Part shown: one piece after another, positions 53,008 to 60,907 of the stretch
How the letters are laid out: every line of letters begins with the position of its first letter
How positions within the stretch are numbered: position 1 is the stretch's first letter
Assembly: GCA_019636875.1 (NCBI GenBank)
Contig: JAHBWR010000010.1
Coordinates: 1-60,907 of the forward strand
Length of the DNA: 60,907 nucleotides
From: Nitrospira sp.
GTDB lineage: Bacteria; Nitrospirota; Nitrospiria; Nitrospirales; Nitrospiraceae
Direction: 5' to 3'
The notes under the pieces: generated by a model
Seen by the model: the letters and a program-made list of their open reading frames with translations, nothing else
Databases searched by the model: none
Told to the model about the DNA's origin: nothing
Translations under genes and position numbers: made by a program

Positions 53008-55338
53008 ATGTTTGAGCCAAACTATTCCATGCAAGAAAGAGAATCCGTGCCAGGAGAGGAAGGCCTGAAGTCAGGTGTGATGGGTGCCCGATTCAATCGT
53101 CGTGCTGGCGATCGAGACAAGAAGCCTGAGCGTAAGGGACCGCCCCTCCGTCCTGTCTGGATCGTCCTGATTCTCCTTATCCCTTGCGTGGCGCTCACGT
53201 TGTACTACTCGCAAATCACTGCGCCGGATGTCCAAGAGACCGGTTCGCTCCTCCCCACGACCAGTTATGCGCTCGTGCTTCTCTTGGTCAATTTGGACCT
53301 AATTGGTTTCGTCGTGCTGGTGCTCTTATTGTCACGAAATCTGATCAAGGCCTATTTTGAACGTCGGCATCGACTGGTCGGGTCGGGATTCCGTACAAAA
53401 CTCATCGCCGCGTTTATCGGGTTCTCATTGATTCCCACGGTGTTGCTGGCGGTCCTCGCGAGTGGGTTGGTCAATAAGGTTGTGGATGTGTGGTTCAGCG
53501 AGCATATTGAAAAAGTCATCAACGATTCATACGAAGTCGCGCGCATGCAACATGCCGGCCATGTATCGCTTGCGGTGAATAGTGCTCGGGCGATCTCGCA
53601 GGAACTGTTTCGTGAGGATCTGCTCATTCCCGAACAGCGGGATCTCCTCATCGCTGCCATGGCCCGGAAACGCATGGAATATGGGGTGGCGGGGATCGAA
53701 GTCTTCTCAAATAAGATGGAGACCCTGACGAAAGCACTCGATGCTGATATCCCGGCTGGTGTGCTGGAATTGCCCATCAGTCAATTGGTCCTTCAGGTGA
53801 TCAATGGCAAGCAGGAGTTCACTTCCGTCCAGGAAGCGCAGACCGGCCGATTGGTACGTGCGGCGATTCCCGTGGCCTCCGGTGGCCGACGCGGTGACTT
53901 GGAGGGGGTCGTCGTCGTTGAAACCTACGTTCCAGAGTCGCTGTTGACGAAAATGGAACGGATCGGCCGCCAGTATTCGGAGTATAAGCAGATCAAGGCG
54001 ATGAAAAACCCCATCAAGGCCGGGGCGTATCTGTTTGTGGCCGTAGTGACCGTGCTGATCCTTTTCAGTGCCACGTGGTTCGGATTTTATGTAGCGCGCG
54101 GTATCACTGTTCCCATCCAGCGGTTAGCCGAGGCGACGGAAGCGGTTGCTCAGGGGGATCTCTCTGTGCAAATTGATGCGAAGGCGACAGATGAGATCGG
54201 GACGCTGGTCGAGTCATTCAATCGGATGACGCAGGATCTTCAAGGCAGTAAATCCAAACTCGAAGAGGCGAACCTGACGCTCCGGAATACGAACGTGGAG
54301 TTGGATCGTCGGCGAGCCTATATCGAAACAGTGGTCGAGACGATTGCCGCCGGTCTGTTGTCTATCGACCGACATGGGCTCGTGACCACCTTTAACCCAT
54401 CGGCCGAGCGAATTCTTGGTCTAGAGGCCGATCGCTTCAGGGGGCGGCCTGCCAATGAAGTCTTCAAAGAGTTCAGTCTGGATTTGTTTCAAACTGCCTA
54501 TGATCGAATGTTGGCCGACGAACGGGACGACCTCGATCTTGAAGGACAGTTGGATATTCAAGGGAAACTGATTACGATCGGCCTAAAAGGGTCCCGAATG
54601 AGAGACGAAGCCAACAAGGATTTGGGGTTCGTGTTGGTCTTTGAAGACCTGACGGAGTTGATCAAAGCCCAGAAGGTGGCCGCTTGGCAGGAAGTGGCAA
54701 GACGTGTGGCGCACGAAATCAAGAATCCTCTGACCCCTATCCAGCTCTCTGCACAGCGGCTGCGCAAGAAGTTTTTTGAGAAGTCTCCTGATCTGGAACG
54801 GGTCTTTGATGATGCGACCAATGTCATCATCAACGAAGTCGGGAGTCTCAAGGAGATGCTTGATGAATTTTCAAAATTTGCCCGCTTGCCCGCTCCGCAA
54901 ATGACACGGCAATCTTTGCATGAGGTGGTTGGAGAGGTGGGGACGCTCTACCGAGAGGCGCAGAAGGATCTTGATCTCATTCTTGAGTTGGACGAAGATC
55001 TGCCGCCACTCAACTTCGATCGGGAACAGCTTCGTCGGGTGTTCGTCAATTTGTTCGATAACGCGGTGCAAGCGATGAATCAAAAAGGGCGGTTGTGGGT
55101 CGGAACGAAATACGACACGAAGCGACGGCGGGCTGTGGTGACCGTTGCGGACGAAGGCCCTGGTATCGCACCTGAGGATCAGGATCGCCTGTTCGTACCC
55201 TATTTTACTCGGAAAAAGACAGGAACTGGACTAGGCCTGGCGATTGTCCGTCGCATCATCACGGATCATGAAGGGCAGATCCAAGCCGGGAATAATCAAC
55301 CGAGGGGAGCTGTGTTTACGTTTGACTTGCCGGTGTAG
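53008..55338 (+). CDS. ntrY: NtrY-like sensor histidine kinase
   Basis: The 776-residue kinase has N-terminal membrane helices (LRPVWIVLILLIPCVALTLYY and further segments to about 165). A periplasmic sensor region of about 165-335 and another helix follow. Then come HAMP (ITVPIQRLAEATEAVAQGDL), PAS (about 430-550, GLLSIDRHGLVTTFNPSAER) and HisKA with His569 in VAHEIKNPLTPIQLSAQR. The HATPase has its N box in FVNLFDNAVQAMNQ and the G boxes in DEGPGIAPED and GTGLGLAIVRRI. This order is that of NtrY. ATG 53008 is used; 53029 is an alternative. It is followed 59 bp later by the response regulator. Confidence 0.9.
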   Translation: MFEPNYSMQERESVPGEEGLKSGVMGARFNRRAGDRDKKPERKGPPLRPVWIVLILLIPCVALTLYYSQITAPDVQETGSLLPTTSYALVLLLVNLDLIGFVVLVLLLSRNLIKAYFERRHRLVGSGFRTKLIAAFIGFSLIPTVLLAVLASGLVNKVVDVWFSEHIEKVINDSYEVARMQHAGHVSLAVNSARAISQELFREDLLIPEQRDLLIAAMARKRMEYGVAGIEVFSNKMETLTKALDADIPAGVLELPISQLVLQVINGKQEFTSVQEAQTGRLVRAAIPVASGGRRGDLEGVVVVETYVPESLLTKMERIGRQYSEYKQIKAMKNPIKAGAYLFVAVVTVLILFSATWFGFYVARGITVPIQRLAEATEAVAQGDLSVQIDAKATDEIGTLVESFNRMTQDLQGSKSKLEEANLTLRNTNVELDRRRAYIETVVETIAAGLLSIDRHGLVTTFNPSAERILGLEADRFRGRPANEVFKEFSLDLFQTAYDRMLADERDDLDLEGQLDIQGKLITIGLKGSRMRDEANKDLGFVLVFEDLTELIKAQKVAAWQEVARRVAHEIKNPLTPIQLSAQRLRKKFFEKSPDLERVFDDATNVIINEVGSLKEMLDEFSKFARLPAPQMTRQSLHEVVGEVGTLYREAQKDLDLILELDEDLPPLNFDREQLRRVFVNLFDNAVQAMNQKGRLWVGTKYDTKRRRAVVTVADEGPGIAPEDQDRLFVPYFTRKKTGTGLGLAIVRRIITDHEGQIQAGNNQPRGAVFTFDLPV

Positions 55339-55397
55339 GGAAAGCGGTTATCGGTCGGCATATGTGAATGACAGCTGGTCAGGTGGTGGGAGGAAAG

Positions 55398-56789
55398 ATG
55401 TCGGCATCGATTCTTATAGTGGATGACGAAGACGCGATTCGGACATCCCTACGGAGCATACTCGAAGATGAAGGCTATGATGTGGCGGTGGCTGCGACTG
55501 GAGCCGAAGCACTGAAGATTTACGGGACAGACCCGCCGGACCTCATGATCCTTGATATTTGGATGCCTGAAATGGATGGGCTCGAAACGTTGCGGAGGGT
55601 AAAAGAATTCGTACCTCATACGCAGGTGATGATGATCTCCGGACATGGGTCCATTGAAACGGCGGTCAAGGCGATTAAGCTTGGAGCCTATGATTACATC
55701 GAAAAGCCGTTGTCGTTGGAAAATGTGACGCTTCGTGTCAAGCATGCCTTGGAGCAATACCGATTGGCGCAGGAGAATCGCTCTCTGCGGACCAAAGTCC
55801 AACAGAAATTCGAGTTAGTTGGGCATTCTCCCGCGATGCAACGGTTACGGGAGCTCATCCAGACTGCCGGTCCTACGAACAGTCGGGTACTCATCGGGGG
55901 TGAGAATGGAACAGGGAAAGAGCTGGTCGCTCGAGCGATTCATCTGCACAGCACTCGCTCGGATCATCCCTTTGTCGCGGTCAATTGCGCCGCTATTCCC
56001 GAGACCTTGATTGAAAGCGAGTTGTTTGGACATGAGAAGGGCTCGTTCACCGGCGCCACGTCGATGAAACGTGGACAGTTTGAACAAGCTGATGGAGGAA
56101 CGTTGTTTCTCGACGAGATCGGAGACATGAGCCTCAGTACCCAGGCGAAGGTCTTGCGGGCGCTCCAAGAGCAGCAGTTTACGCGAGTTGGTGGAACCAA
56201 ATTGATGAAGGTTGATGTACGGGTGCTGGCGGCATCCAACAAGGATTTGGAAAAAGAGATTGCCAAAGGCCAATTTCGCGAAGACTTGTTTTATCGCCTG
56301 AATGTGGTTCCGATCGTGGTGCCTCCCTTGCGGGAGCGGCGTGAGGATATCCCTGCCCTGGTCCAACATTTCATGAAAGCCCATGCCGAGGAGCAGGGCC
56401 TTCGGATGAAGGAAGTGTCCCCAGAGGCAATGGCGGTCCTGCAGCAGTACGATTGGCCGGGGAACATTCGGGAGCTAAGGAATCTGATCGAACGACTGAT
56501 GATCATGGTCCCAGGATATATTATTGAGGGTTCCCAGGCCGTCATGTCATTGCAGGGGAGAACCACCGGACCGGTCTCCGTCGCCGCTCCTGCCACCAGC
56601 CCCCTTCTCGCAAAATCGTACGACTCATTACGAGATGCACGAAATGCTTTTGAAAAGGAATATATCAGTCGTAAACTTCGGGAGCACCATTGGAATATTT
56701 CCCGGACCGCCGAAGACCTCAAGATTGAACGAAGCCATCTCCACAGAAAAATTAAGCTGCTCGACGTGGAGATGCGGCCTGAGGCGTAG
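55398..56789 (+). CDS. ntrX: NtrX-like response regulator (receiver-AAA+-HTH)
   Basis: The 463-residue regulator has a receiver with Asp53 (MILDIWMPEMDG) and Lys in DYIEKPLSLE. The AAA+ domain has [15 protein letters not shown] and the Walker B TLFLDEIGD, and a Fis-type HTH (NISRTAEDLKIERSHLHRKI) ends the protein. The sigma54-contact loop is GSFTGA (215-220), not GAFTGA, with Ser in place of Ala. NtrX-type proteins with altered loops can control sigma70 promoters. GGGAGG precedes ATG 55398; the longer frame to 55368 is less likely. It is the partner of the upstream kinase. Confidence 0.92.
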   Translation: MSASILIVDDEDAIRTSLRSILEDEGYDVAVAATGAEALKIYGTDPPDLMILDIWMPEMDGLETLRRVKEFVPHTQVMMISGHGSIETAVKAIKLGAYDYIEKPLSLENVTLRVKHALEQYRLAQENRSLRTKVQQKFELVGHSPAMQRLRELIQTAGPTNSRVLIGGENGTGKELVARAIHLHSTRSDHPFVAVNCAAIPETLIESELFGHEKGSFTGATSMKRGQFEQADGGTLFLDEIGDMSLSTQAKVLRALQEQQFTRVGGTKLMKVDVRVLAASNKDLEKEIAKGQFREDLFYRLNVVPIVVPPLRERREDIPALVQHFMKAHAEEQGLRMKEVSPEAMAVLQQYDWPGNIRELRNLIERLMIMVPGYIIEGSQAVMSLQGRTTGPVSVAAPATSPLLAKSYDSLRDARNAFEKEYISRKLREHHWNISRTAEDLKIERSHLHRKIKLLDVEMRPEA

Positions 56790-56805
56790 TACTCCTATAG
56801 GAGGA

Positions 56806-57423
56806 TCATGACGTTGCGCATCCGGAACACGTGACACTTTGGAACTGTGCTTCAGGATGGCTCCGCACGTACTCAGTGAGTTTGGTCTCAGAGATACGTG
56901 CAGGATGAGACGTTTTACAGGCCGGACAGACAGGGATCAATTGTTGTAATGCCTGCATCTTCCCCAATGTTCGGTCGAGAGCGCTGATGGTTTTGGTGAC
57001 TTCCTCTTCCCAGCTTCTCCGGGCGTCGACTTCTTGTTTGAGTTGAAAGGCCGATTTTACTCTGGCCAGGAGCTCGACCGATTCCACCGGCTTTCGAATG
57101 TAATCTTCCGCTCCGGCATCAAAGGCGGCCTGGAGAAAGTCCTTTGGGTCGCGTGCCGTCACCATGATAAGGGGGGTGTACGCATAAGCTGGGACTGTTT
57201 TGATGCGTCGGCAGGCCTCGACGCCGTCCATGTCCGGCATCTTAATATCCATCAAGATCAGATCCACACGCAGGCCACTGCCACCGGCATGATCGAGGTC
57301 GAGCTGGATGAAGGCATCCCTGGCTGACGAAACGGTGACGAGATCACGATAGCCTGCATTCTTAAGAATATGATGAAGGAGTAGGCGCTCATCCGGTGAG
57401 TCATCAACAATTAGAATACCCAT
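56806..57423 (-). CDS. Receiver-domain protein with C-terminal Cys cluster
   Basis: The 205-residue protein has a full receiver (ILIVDDSPDERLLLHHIL, phospho-Asp in LILMDIKMPDMDGVEA, Thr in MVTARD, Lys in YIRKPVE). A helical linker follows (about 125-165) and ends in VCPACKTSHPARI, then CSGCATS. The paired CxxC motifs are about 35 residues apart and could bind zinc or form disulfides. No DNA-binding or enzyme output domain exists. The arrangement suggests a phospho-relay adaptor or redox-modulated receiver. It converges on ntrX (16 bp between stops). Confidence 0.85.
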   Translation of the reverse strand: MGILIVDDSPDERLLLHHILKNAGYRDLVTVSSARDAFIQLDLDHAGGSGLRVDLILMDIKMPDMDGVEACRRIKTVPAYAYTPLIMVTARDPKDFLQAAFDAGAEDYIRKPVESVELLARVKSAFQLKQEVDARRSWEEEVTKTISALDRTLGKMQALQQLIPVCPACKTSHPARISETKLTEYVRSHPEAQFQSVTCSGCATS

Positions 57424-57666
57424 TGACCTCGCCAGTCACAGAGGGGGTTGACATCGGCATCGCAGAGAATCTGCTCCCAGTCAGTATAAGCAATTTTTCT
57501 AAGGCATCAAGGAAAATACAGAACGCCTGTAGCGGATCGTTCTACGGATACACTCCATAGCAGACGCGTTGACCTCTGTTGCACCCTTCGTTAAGATGCG
57601 CCTCCGAAGTCAGCGGATTGTCCATCTCAGGGAATAGTGAGCCACCGTGTTCTGGGACCGTGGAAA

Positions 57667-58704
57667 ATGACGACTTATAGGGATGCCGGTGTGGACATCG
57701 ATGCGGGCGACGAATTTGTCGATCGTATCAAACCGTTAGTGCGATCGACATTTCGTCCTGAAGTGCTGACGGACTTGGGTGGATTCGGTGGACTGTTTGG
57801 TTTTCAAGCCGGCAAATACAAGGATCCTGTCCTTGTCTCGGGAACCGATGGTGTTGGAACCAAGCTTAAGATCGCCTTCATGATGGATACACATGACACC
57901 GTTGGGATCGATCTTGTGGCGATGTGTGTCAACGATATTGCGGTGAGTGGCGCGGAGCCGCTGTTTTTTTTGGATTATTTCGCGACCGGAAAATTATCCG
58001 TCGCAAAAGCCCAAGCAGTGGTTGCGGGTATTGCGGAGGGCTGCCGCCAAGCCGGCTGTGCACTCGTCGGTGGGGAAACGGCCGAAATGCCTTCCTTCTA
58101 TCCGGATGGGGAATATGACCTGGCCGGCTTTGCCGTTGGCGCCGTGGATCGTTCCAAGATAATCGATGGTCGACACATCGTACCCGGCGATGCGCTCGTG
58201 GGGGTGGCCTCGTCAGGACTCCACAGCAATGGGTATTCATTGGCGCGGCGGGTTTTGTTTGAGCAAGCTAAGTTGACGGTGACCAGTCGTCTCTCCGAGC
58301 TTGATGAGTCTGTCGGTGAGGTTCTTCTCACGCCGACGAGGATTTACGCGAAGCAGATTTTGGCGCTGGTTGAGCAATTTCCGATCAGGGGCATCGCGCA
58401 TATTACCGGCGGGGGGATCACTGAAAATCTACCGCGTGTCTTTCCAAATGGTGTGCGGGCAAGGATCATGCGCACAGCCTGGTCGGTTCCCCCCATCTTT
58501 CATATCATGAGTGGCTTAGGGCAGGTGGATCGCGATGAGATGTACCGAGTGTTCAATATGGGGATTGGACTGATCTTGGTGGTCCCGTCGCATTCGGTGA
58601 ATGGCGTGCAGGCTCATCTCCAGACGTTGGGCGAACGCGCCTGGCATATTGGAGAGATCATCTCGTCACATGGCGACGAGCCTGGAGTAGAGTATGTCGA
58701 CTAG
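57667..58704 (+). CDS. purM: Phosphoribosylformylglycinamidine cyclo-ligase (AIR synthetase)
   Basis: ATP-dependent ring closure giving AIR, step 5 of purine synthesis. ATG 57667 gives 345 residues, the exact length of E. coli PurM. A GTG 30 nt upstream is in frame. The key blocks are MTTYRDAGVDIDAGDEFVDR, VSGTDGVGTKLKIAF, DLVAMCVNDIAVSGAEPLFFLDY (in parts), VGGETAEMPSFYPDGEYDLAG and HITGGGITENLPRVFP. It overlaps purN by 11 bp, so the two form an operon. Confidence 0.95.
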   Translation: MTTYRDAGVDIDAGDEFVDRIKPLVRSTFRPEVLTDLGGFGGLFGFQAGKYKDPVLVSGTDGVGTKLKIAFMMDTHDTVGIDLVAMCVNDIAVSGAEPLFFLDYFATGKLSVAKAQAVVAGIAEGCRQAGCALVGGETAEMPSFYPDGEYDLAGFAVGAVDRSKIIDGRHIVPGDALVGVASSGLHSNGYSLARRVLFEQAKLTVTSRLSELDESVGEVLLTPTRIYAKQILALVEQFPIRGIAHITGGGITENLPRVFPNGVRARIMRTAWSVPPIFHIMSGLGQVDRDEMYRVFNMGIGLILVVPSHSVNGVQAHLQTLGERAWHIGEIISSHGDEPGVEYVD

Positions 58705-59365
58705 TCGTGCGGTTCGCGTGCGGGTGGCAGTGCTGGCTTCGGGGCGTGGCTCGAATTTGCAAGCCGTGATCGATGCGATTGAGTCGGGTCAGGTGTCGGC
58801 CGAAATCGTGTGCGTGATCAGTAATAAGAAGGATGCCGTTGCACTTGAACGGGCTCGAAAGCATGGACTCAAGGACCTATTTGTTGATCCCAAACCATTT
58901 TCAGGACGGCTCGATAGTCGTGAAGCCTATGATCTCGCGCTCCTGGAGATCTTGCAACAACACGAGGTCGAACTCGTGCTTCTTGCGGGCTATATGAAAA
59001 TCGTCACAGCGGTGTTGGTCAACGCGTATGCTAATCGCATGATGAATATCCACCCCTCGCTGCTCCCGTCATTTCCTGGGTTGGATGTGCAGAAGAAGGC
59101 TATTGAGTGGGGGTGCAAGTTGGCTGGTTGCACGGTTCATTTCGTCACGGAAGGAGTCGATGAAGGGCCCATCATCATTCAAGCAGCCGTACCGATTCTC
59201 GATCACGACACTTCGGATACACTTGCGGAGAGAATTCTAGTTCAGGAGCATAAGATCTATCCCCGCGCTATACAACTTTTCGCCGAAGGCCGCCTACGAG
59301 TCGAAGGGCGCCGGGTATATATCGATACTGCCAAGCCGGAGGGTGAGGCCATTGCCAGTGCATGA
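58694..59365 (+). CDS. purN: Phosphoribosylglycinamide formyltransferase
   Basis: Formyltetrahydrofolate-dependent formylation of GAR, step 3 of purine synthesis. The 223-residue protein has the N-terminal VAVLASGRGSNLQAVIDAI and the catalytic Asn-His-Asp set in MMNIHPSLLPSFPGLD and TEGVDEGPIIIQAAV. It ends HKIYPRAIQLFAEGRLRVEG, as in the family. The ATG overlaps the end of purM. The two enzymes are not consecutive in the pathway but are often linked in bacteria. Confidence 0.95.
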   Translation: MSTSRAVRVRVAVLASGRGSNLQAVIDAIESGQVSAEIVCVISNKKDAVALERARKHGLKDLFVDPKPFSGRLDSREAYDLALLEILQQHEVELVLLAGYMKIVTAVLVNAYANRMMNIHPSLLPSFPGLDVQKKAIEWGCKLAGCTVHFVTEGVDEGPIIIQAAVPILDHDTSDTLAERILVQEHKIYPRAIQLFAEGRLRVEGRRVYIDTAKPEGEAIASA

Positions 59366-60283
59366 TCAAGGGTGCTCACCAGCTAACGAGGAGTTGCCGA
59401 GACTGGTTAGCAAGGCTTGGATGGTAGTCGGTGCATTCCCTTCCGATCGATTGTTTACCAATACATAGGCTCGGCGGTTTTCGGTTGCGGCCTGTTTGAT
59501 AAGAACTACTGTTTCTTTCCGCATCTGGGGCAAGTCTCCCACTATCTTGTCATAAGGTGCCGCCCGATTCTTCGCCGTTTCATAACTCATATTGAGTGGC
59601 GTGAGTAGGCGGACCACGGTGAATGGAGCTGTGAAATGTTCCTCCATCTGTTCGTGTTGTCGAAGCAACGGCGGCATGTAGGACCAGTGATTGTAGACGT
59701 GAGCCACTCCATGCCTCTCCAAAACTTTCCGATAGTTCGGCCCGAGCAAGCCTGGATTGCGGATCTCGACCGCGTATCGGAACTCATTCGACAGTTGGCC
59801 GAAGAACCGGTCCAATCGTGAGCAGAACTCGTCGGCGGTCAAGCCATGCCTCTGAAACTCAAAAATGAATGGACCTAGGTGTGGTGCAAAACTCACTTCT
59901 CGATAGGGCGCCAACACGAGATCACTGAACAAGGTGGCATCGAGAAACCGTGGATTCGGCATCCCGGCCTTAAGGCCATAACGAGCGTGCCTGGTATAGT
60001 GGGGGATGGTGATGTCTTCCCAAACTTTGAAGCACATCTCGAACTCTTCGGGAATTTGTTTCAGGTAATGCCGAAGCTGATTGGTTGTAGGAGGGCGATA
60101 GAAGGTCGAGTCATTGCCGACGGTACGAAAAATCAGTTGACCGTTGTGGAGGTATTGGCAATATTCGCCTAAACACTCCCGTGCAAAAGTCGTGTTGGCA
60201 TACTGCCGGTGATAGACCTGTCCTCGCCAGCCCTGGTAGGCCCAAGTGGAAGTGCCGAAACGAATCAAAGGGGAGAGAGGCAT
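59366..60283 (-). CDS. DUF72 domain protein
   Basis: The 305-residue protein shows the DUF72 (YecE-like) TIM-barrel pattern: FGTSTWAYQGWRGQVYH at the start, TFYRPPTTNQLRHYLKQIPEEFEMCFKVWEDIT (about 60-95), HLGPFIFEFQRHGLTADEF, and FRYAVEIRNPGLLGP near the middle. A YVLVNNRSEGNAPTTIQALL segment ends it. The biochemical role of the family is unknown; a hydrolase or isomerase fold is guessed. It abuts purN tail to tail without a gap. The start ATG 60283 lacks a good ribosome site. Confidence 0.88.
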   Translation of the reverse strand: MPLSPLIRFGTSTWAYQGWRGQVYHRQYANTTFARECLGEYCQYLHNGQLIFRTVGNDSTFYRPPTTNQLRHYLKQIPEEFEMCFKVWEDITIPHYTRHARYGLKAGMPNPRFLDATLFSDLVLAPYREVSFAPHLGPFIFEFQRHGLTADEFCSRLDRFFGQLSNEFRYAVEIRNPGLLGPNYRKVLERHGVAHVYNHWSYMPPLLRQHEQMEEHFTAPFTVVRLLTPLNMSYETAKNRAAPYDKIVGDLPQMRKETVVLIKQAATENRRAYVLVNNRSEGNAPTTIQALLTSLGNSSLAGEHP

Positions 60284-60304
60284 AAGGAGCAAGATGGTCC
60301 TGAT

Positions 60305-60338
60305 ACAGAAACGGGCAGGGGTATTGTCCCCTGCCCGT
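60305..60338 (-). terminator. Rho-independent terminator of the smbP-like gene
   Basis: An 11-bp perfect GC-rich stem (ACGGGCAGGGG with its complement, 60311-60338) and 6-nt loop. On the reverse strand it is followed by TTTCTG, as expected for a weak terminator about 50 bp after the stop at 60390. Confidence 0.75.
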
Positions 60339-60389
60339 TAGAGATCTCCTACGTTCACCGCTGTGGGGTGATGACGGAGTTAGCTTTAA

Positions 60390-60734
60390 TCAAAATTTGA
60401 CTTCATTCAAGTGCGTCAGAGCCGTTTCGGCATGTTTCGTGGCGACGTCCCCATGACCTGCTTTCCCATGTTCGACTGCTTCATTCAGATGAGTGATTGC
60501 TTCGTCCAGGTGTGGGTTCTTGCCTCCCCTCTCCGCATGGTTTCGTGACTTTTCCGCATGCGTCACGAGCGCGTCGGCATGCCCCTGTTTGCCATAGTCT
60601 ACAGCTTGTCTTGCGTACATCACAGCGTCCCTGACGTTGCCAGCAGGGGAGGGTTGAGCGCTCACAAGAGGCACGCTGATAAGCGTGCCAAATGCGACCA
60701 CAATTAGGGCACGGCAGAAAAATTTGCAGTTCAT
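60390..60734 (-). CDS. SmbP-like small periplasmic metal-binding protein
   Basis: The 114-residue product has a signal peptide (FFCRALIVVAFGTLISVPLV, cleavage after VSA). A helical mature part of about 88 residues carries about ten His in a regular spacing (HADALVTHAEKSRNHAERGG, HLDEAITHLNEAVEHGKAGH, VATKHAETALTHLNE). This periodic His pattern matches SmbP, the copper-binding protein of Nitrosomonas europaea. Role: periplasmic metal buffering, probably copper or other divalent metals. GGAGGTAAAA precedes ATG 60734. It is the first gene downstream of the partial tRNA on the same strand. Confidence 0.85.
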   Translation of the reverse strand: MNCKFFCRALIVVAFGTLISVPLVSAQPSPAGNVRDAVMYARQAVDYGKQGHADALVTHAEKSRNHAERGGKNPHLDEAITHLNEAVEHGKAGHGDVATKHAETALTHLNEVKF

Positions 60735-60880
60735 TTTTACCTCCATTTGTTGGGTTAGCACGAACTGGAGAAAAAGCTTTGCTCCTCTAGTTTTCTTTCT
60801 GCACATCGAGGAGACATGGCCTTCCGTTGCTCCTCACAACCGGGTCACCGTGGTACGGTGGACTTGGAGGAGTAACAGTT

Positions 60881-60907
60881 TGGTGGAGGGCACGGGAGTT
60901 GAACCCG
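60881..60907 (-). tRNA. tRNA 3' end (partial, cut by window edge)
   Basis: On the reverse strand the last 27 bases read as a T-arm (CGGG, TTCAACT loop, CCCG) followed by an acceptor strand GCCCTCC, discriminator A and an encoded CCA. The 5' part and anticodon lie outside the window, so the amino acid is unknown. Confidence 0.8.

Noticed and set aside
60841..60880. Terminator or attachment site beside the tRNA
   Set aside because: A small CACCGT/ACGGTG hairpin is present, but there is no T-run and no second copy of the tRNA end in the window.
1..60907. CRISPR array or prophage
   Set aside because: No regularly spaced repeats and no phage structural or integrase genes were seen.

Overview
The window is a GC-rich, gene-dense bacterial chromosome segment from a Gram-negative organism: it has lipoproteins, signal peptides, an outer-membrane-like protein and an NtrYX-type pair. 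The gene set best fits a Nitrospira-like member of the Nitrospirota. It includes two-subunit pyruvate carboxylase, malic enzyme, citrate synthase, class II fumarase, soluble transhydrogenase, an SmbP-like metal-binding protein of the kind known from nitrifiers, and short dispersed palindromic repeats between genes. That assignment is inference; there is no rRNA here and only the 3' end of one tRNA.

Layout. 1-3083: a very long reverse-strand ORF joining a DUF255/thioredoxin-fold protein to an aldo/keto reductase. 3084-5576: intergenic repeats, an intact IS5-group insertion sequence with a CTAG target duplication, and a vapBC toxin-antitoxin pair whose operator overlaps its promoter. 5673-12722: malic enzyme, a J-domain protein, RNase D, an ArsC/Spx-like protein, citrate synthase and Hsp20. 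13112-20100: fumarase, an NlpC/P60 lipoprotein, Tex, TenA and SthA. 20189-25309 (reverse): pycA-pycB-hydrolase-lipoprotein Tpx. 25552-29565: an envelope protein, then a reverse operon of a small accessory protein, an HDOD protein and a pseudo-receiver/GGDEF protein. 29846-37579: mostly secreted and small proteins of unknown role, with an orphan periplasmic binding protein, a sugar-nucleotide transferase and a DMT transporter. 37576-43731: desaturase, the hemE-hemH-hemG late heme operon and a cyclopropane fatty acid synthase.

44009-49167 holds the most suggestive system: an FAD reductase divergent from a GAF-PAS-AAA+ sigma54 activator. The activator is followed by a 31-bp dyad and a -24/-12 type promoter with the exact GG-N10-GC spacing. 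A metallo-beta-lactamase-fold hydrolase, a methyltransferase and a SnoaL-like protein come next. I read this as a self-contained enhancer-dependent response operon with unknown signal and substrate.

49246-60907: a Sel1-repeat protein, mazG with a small membrane partner, a DUF1844 protein, an NtrY-like kinase with its NtrX-like regulator, a single-receiver protein with a C-terminal Cys cluster, purM-purN, a DUF72 protein, an SmbP-like protein and a partial tRNA.

The metabolic genes (malic enzyme, PycAB, citrate synthase, fumarase, transhydrogenase) cover anaplerosis and redox balance around the TCA or reverse TCA cycle, but they sit in separate transcription units. Nothing was searched against databases. 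Family names rest on motifs and remembered family signatures.
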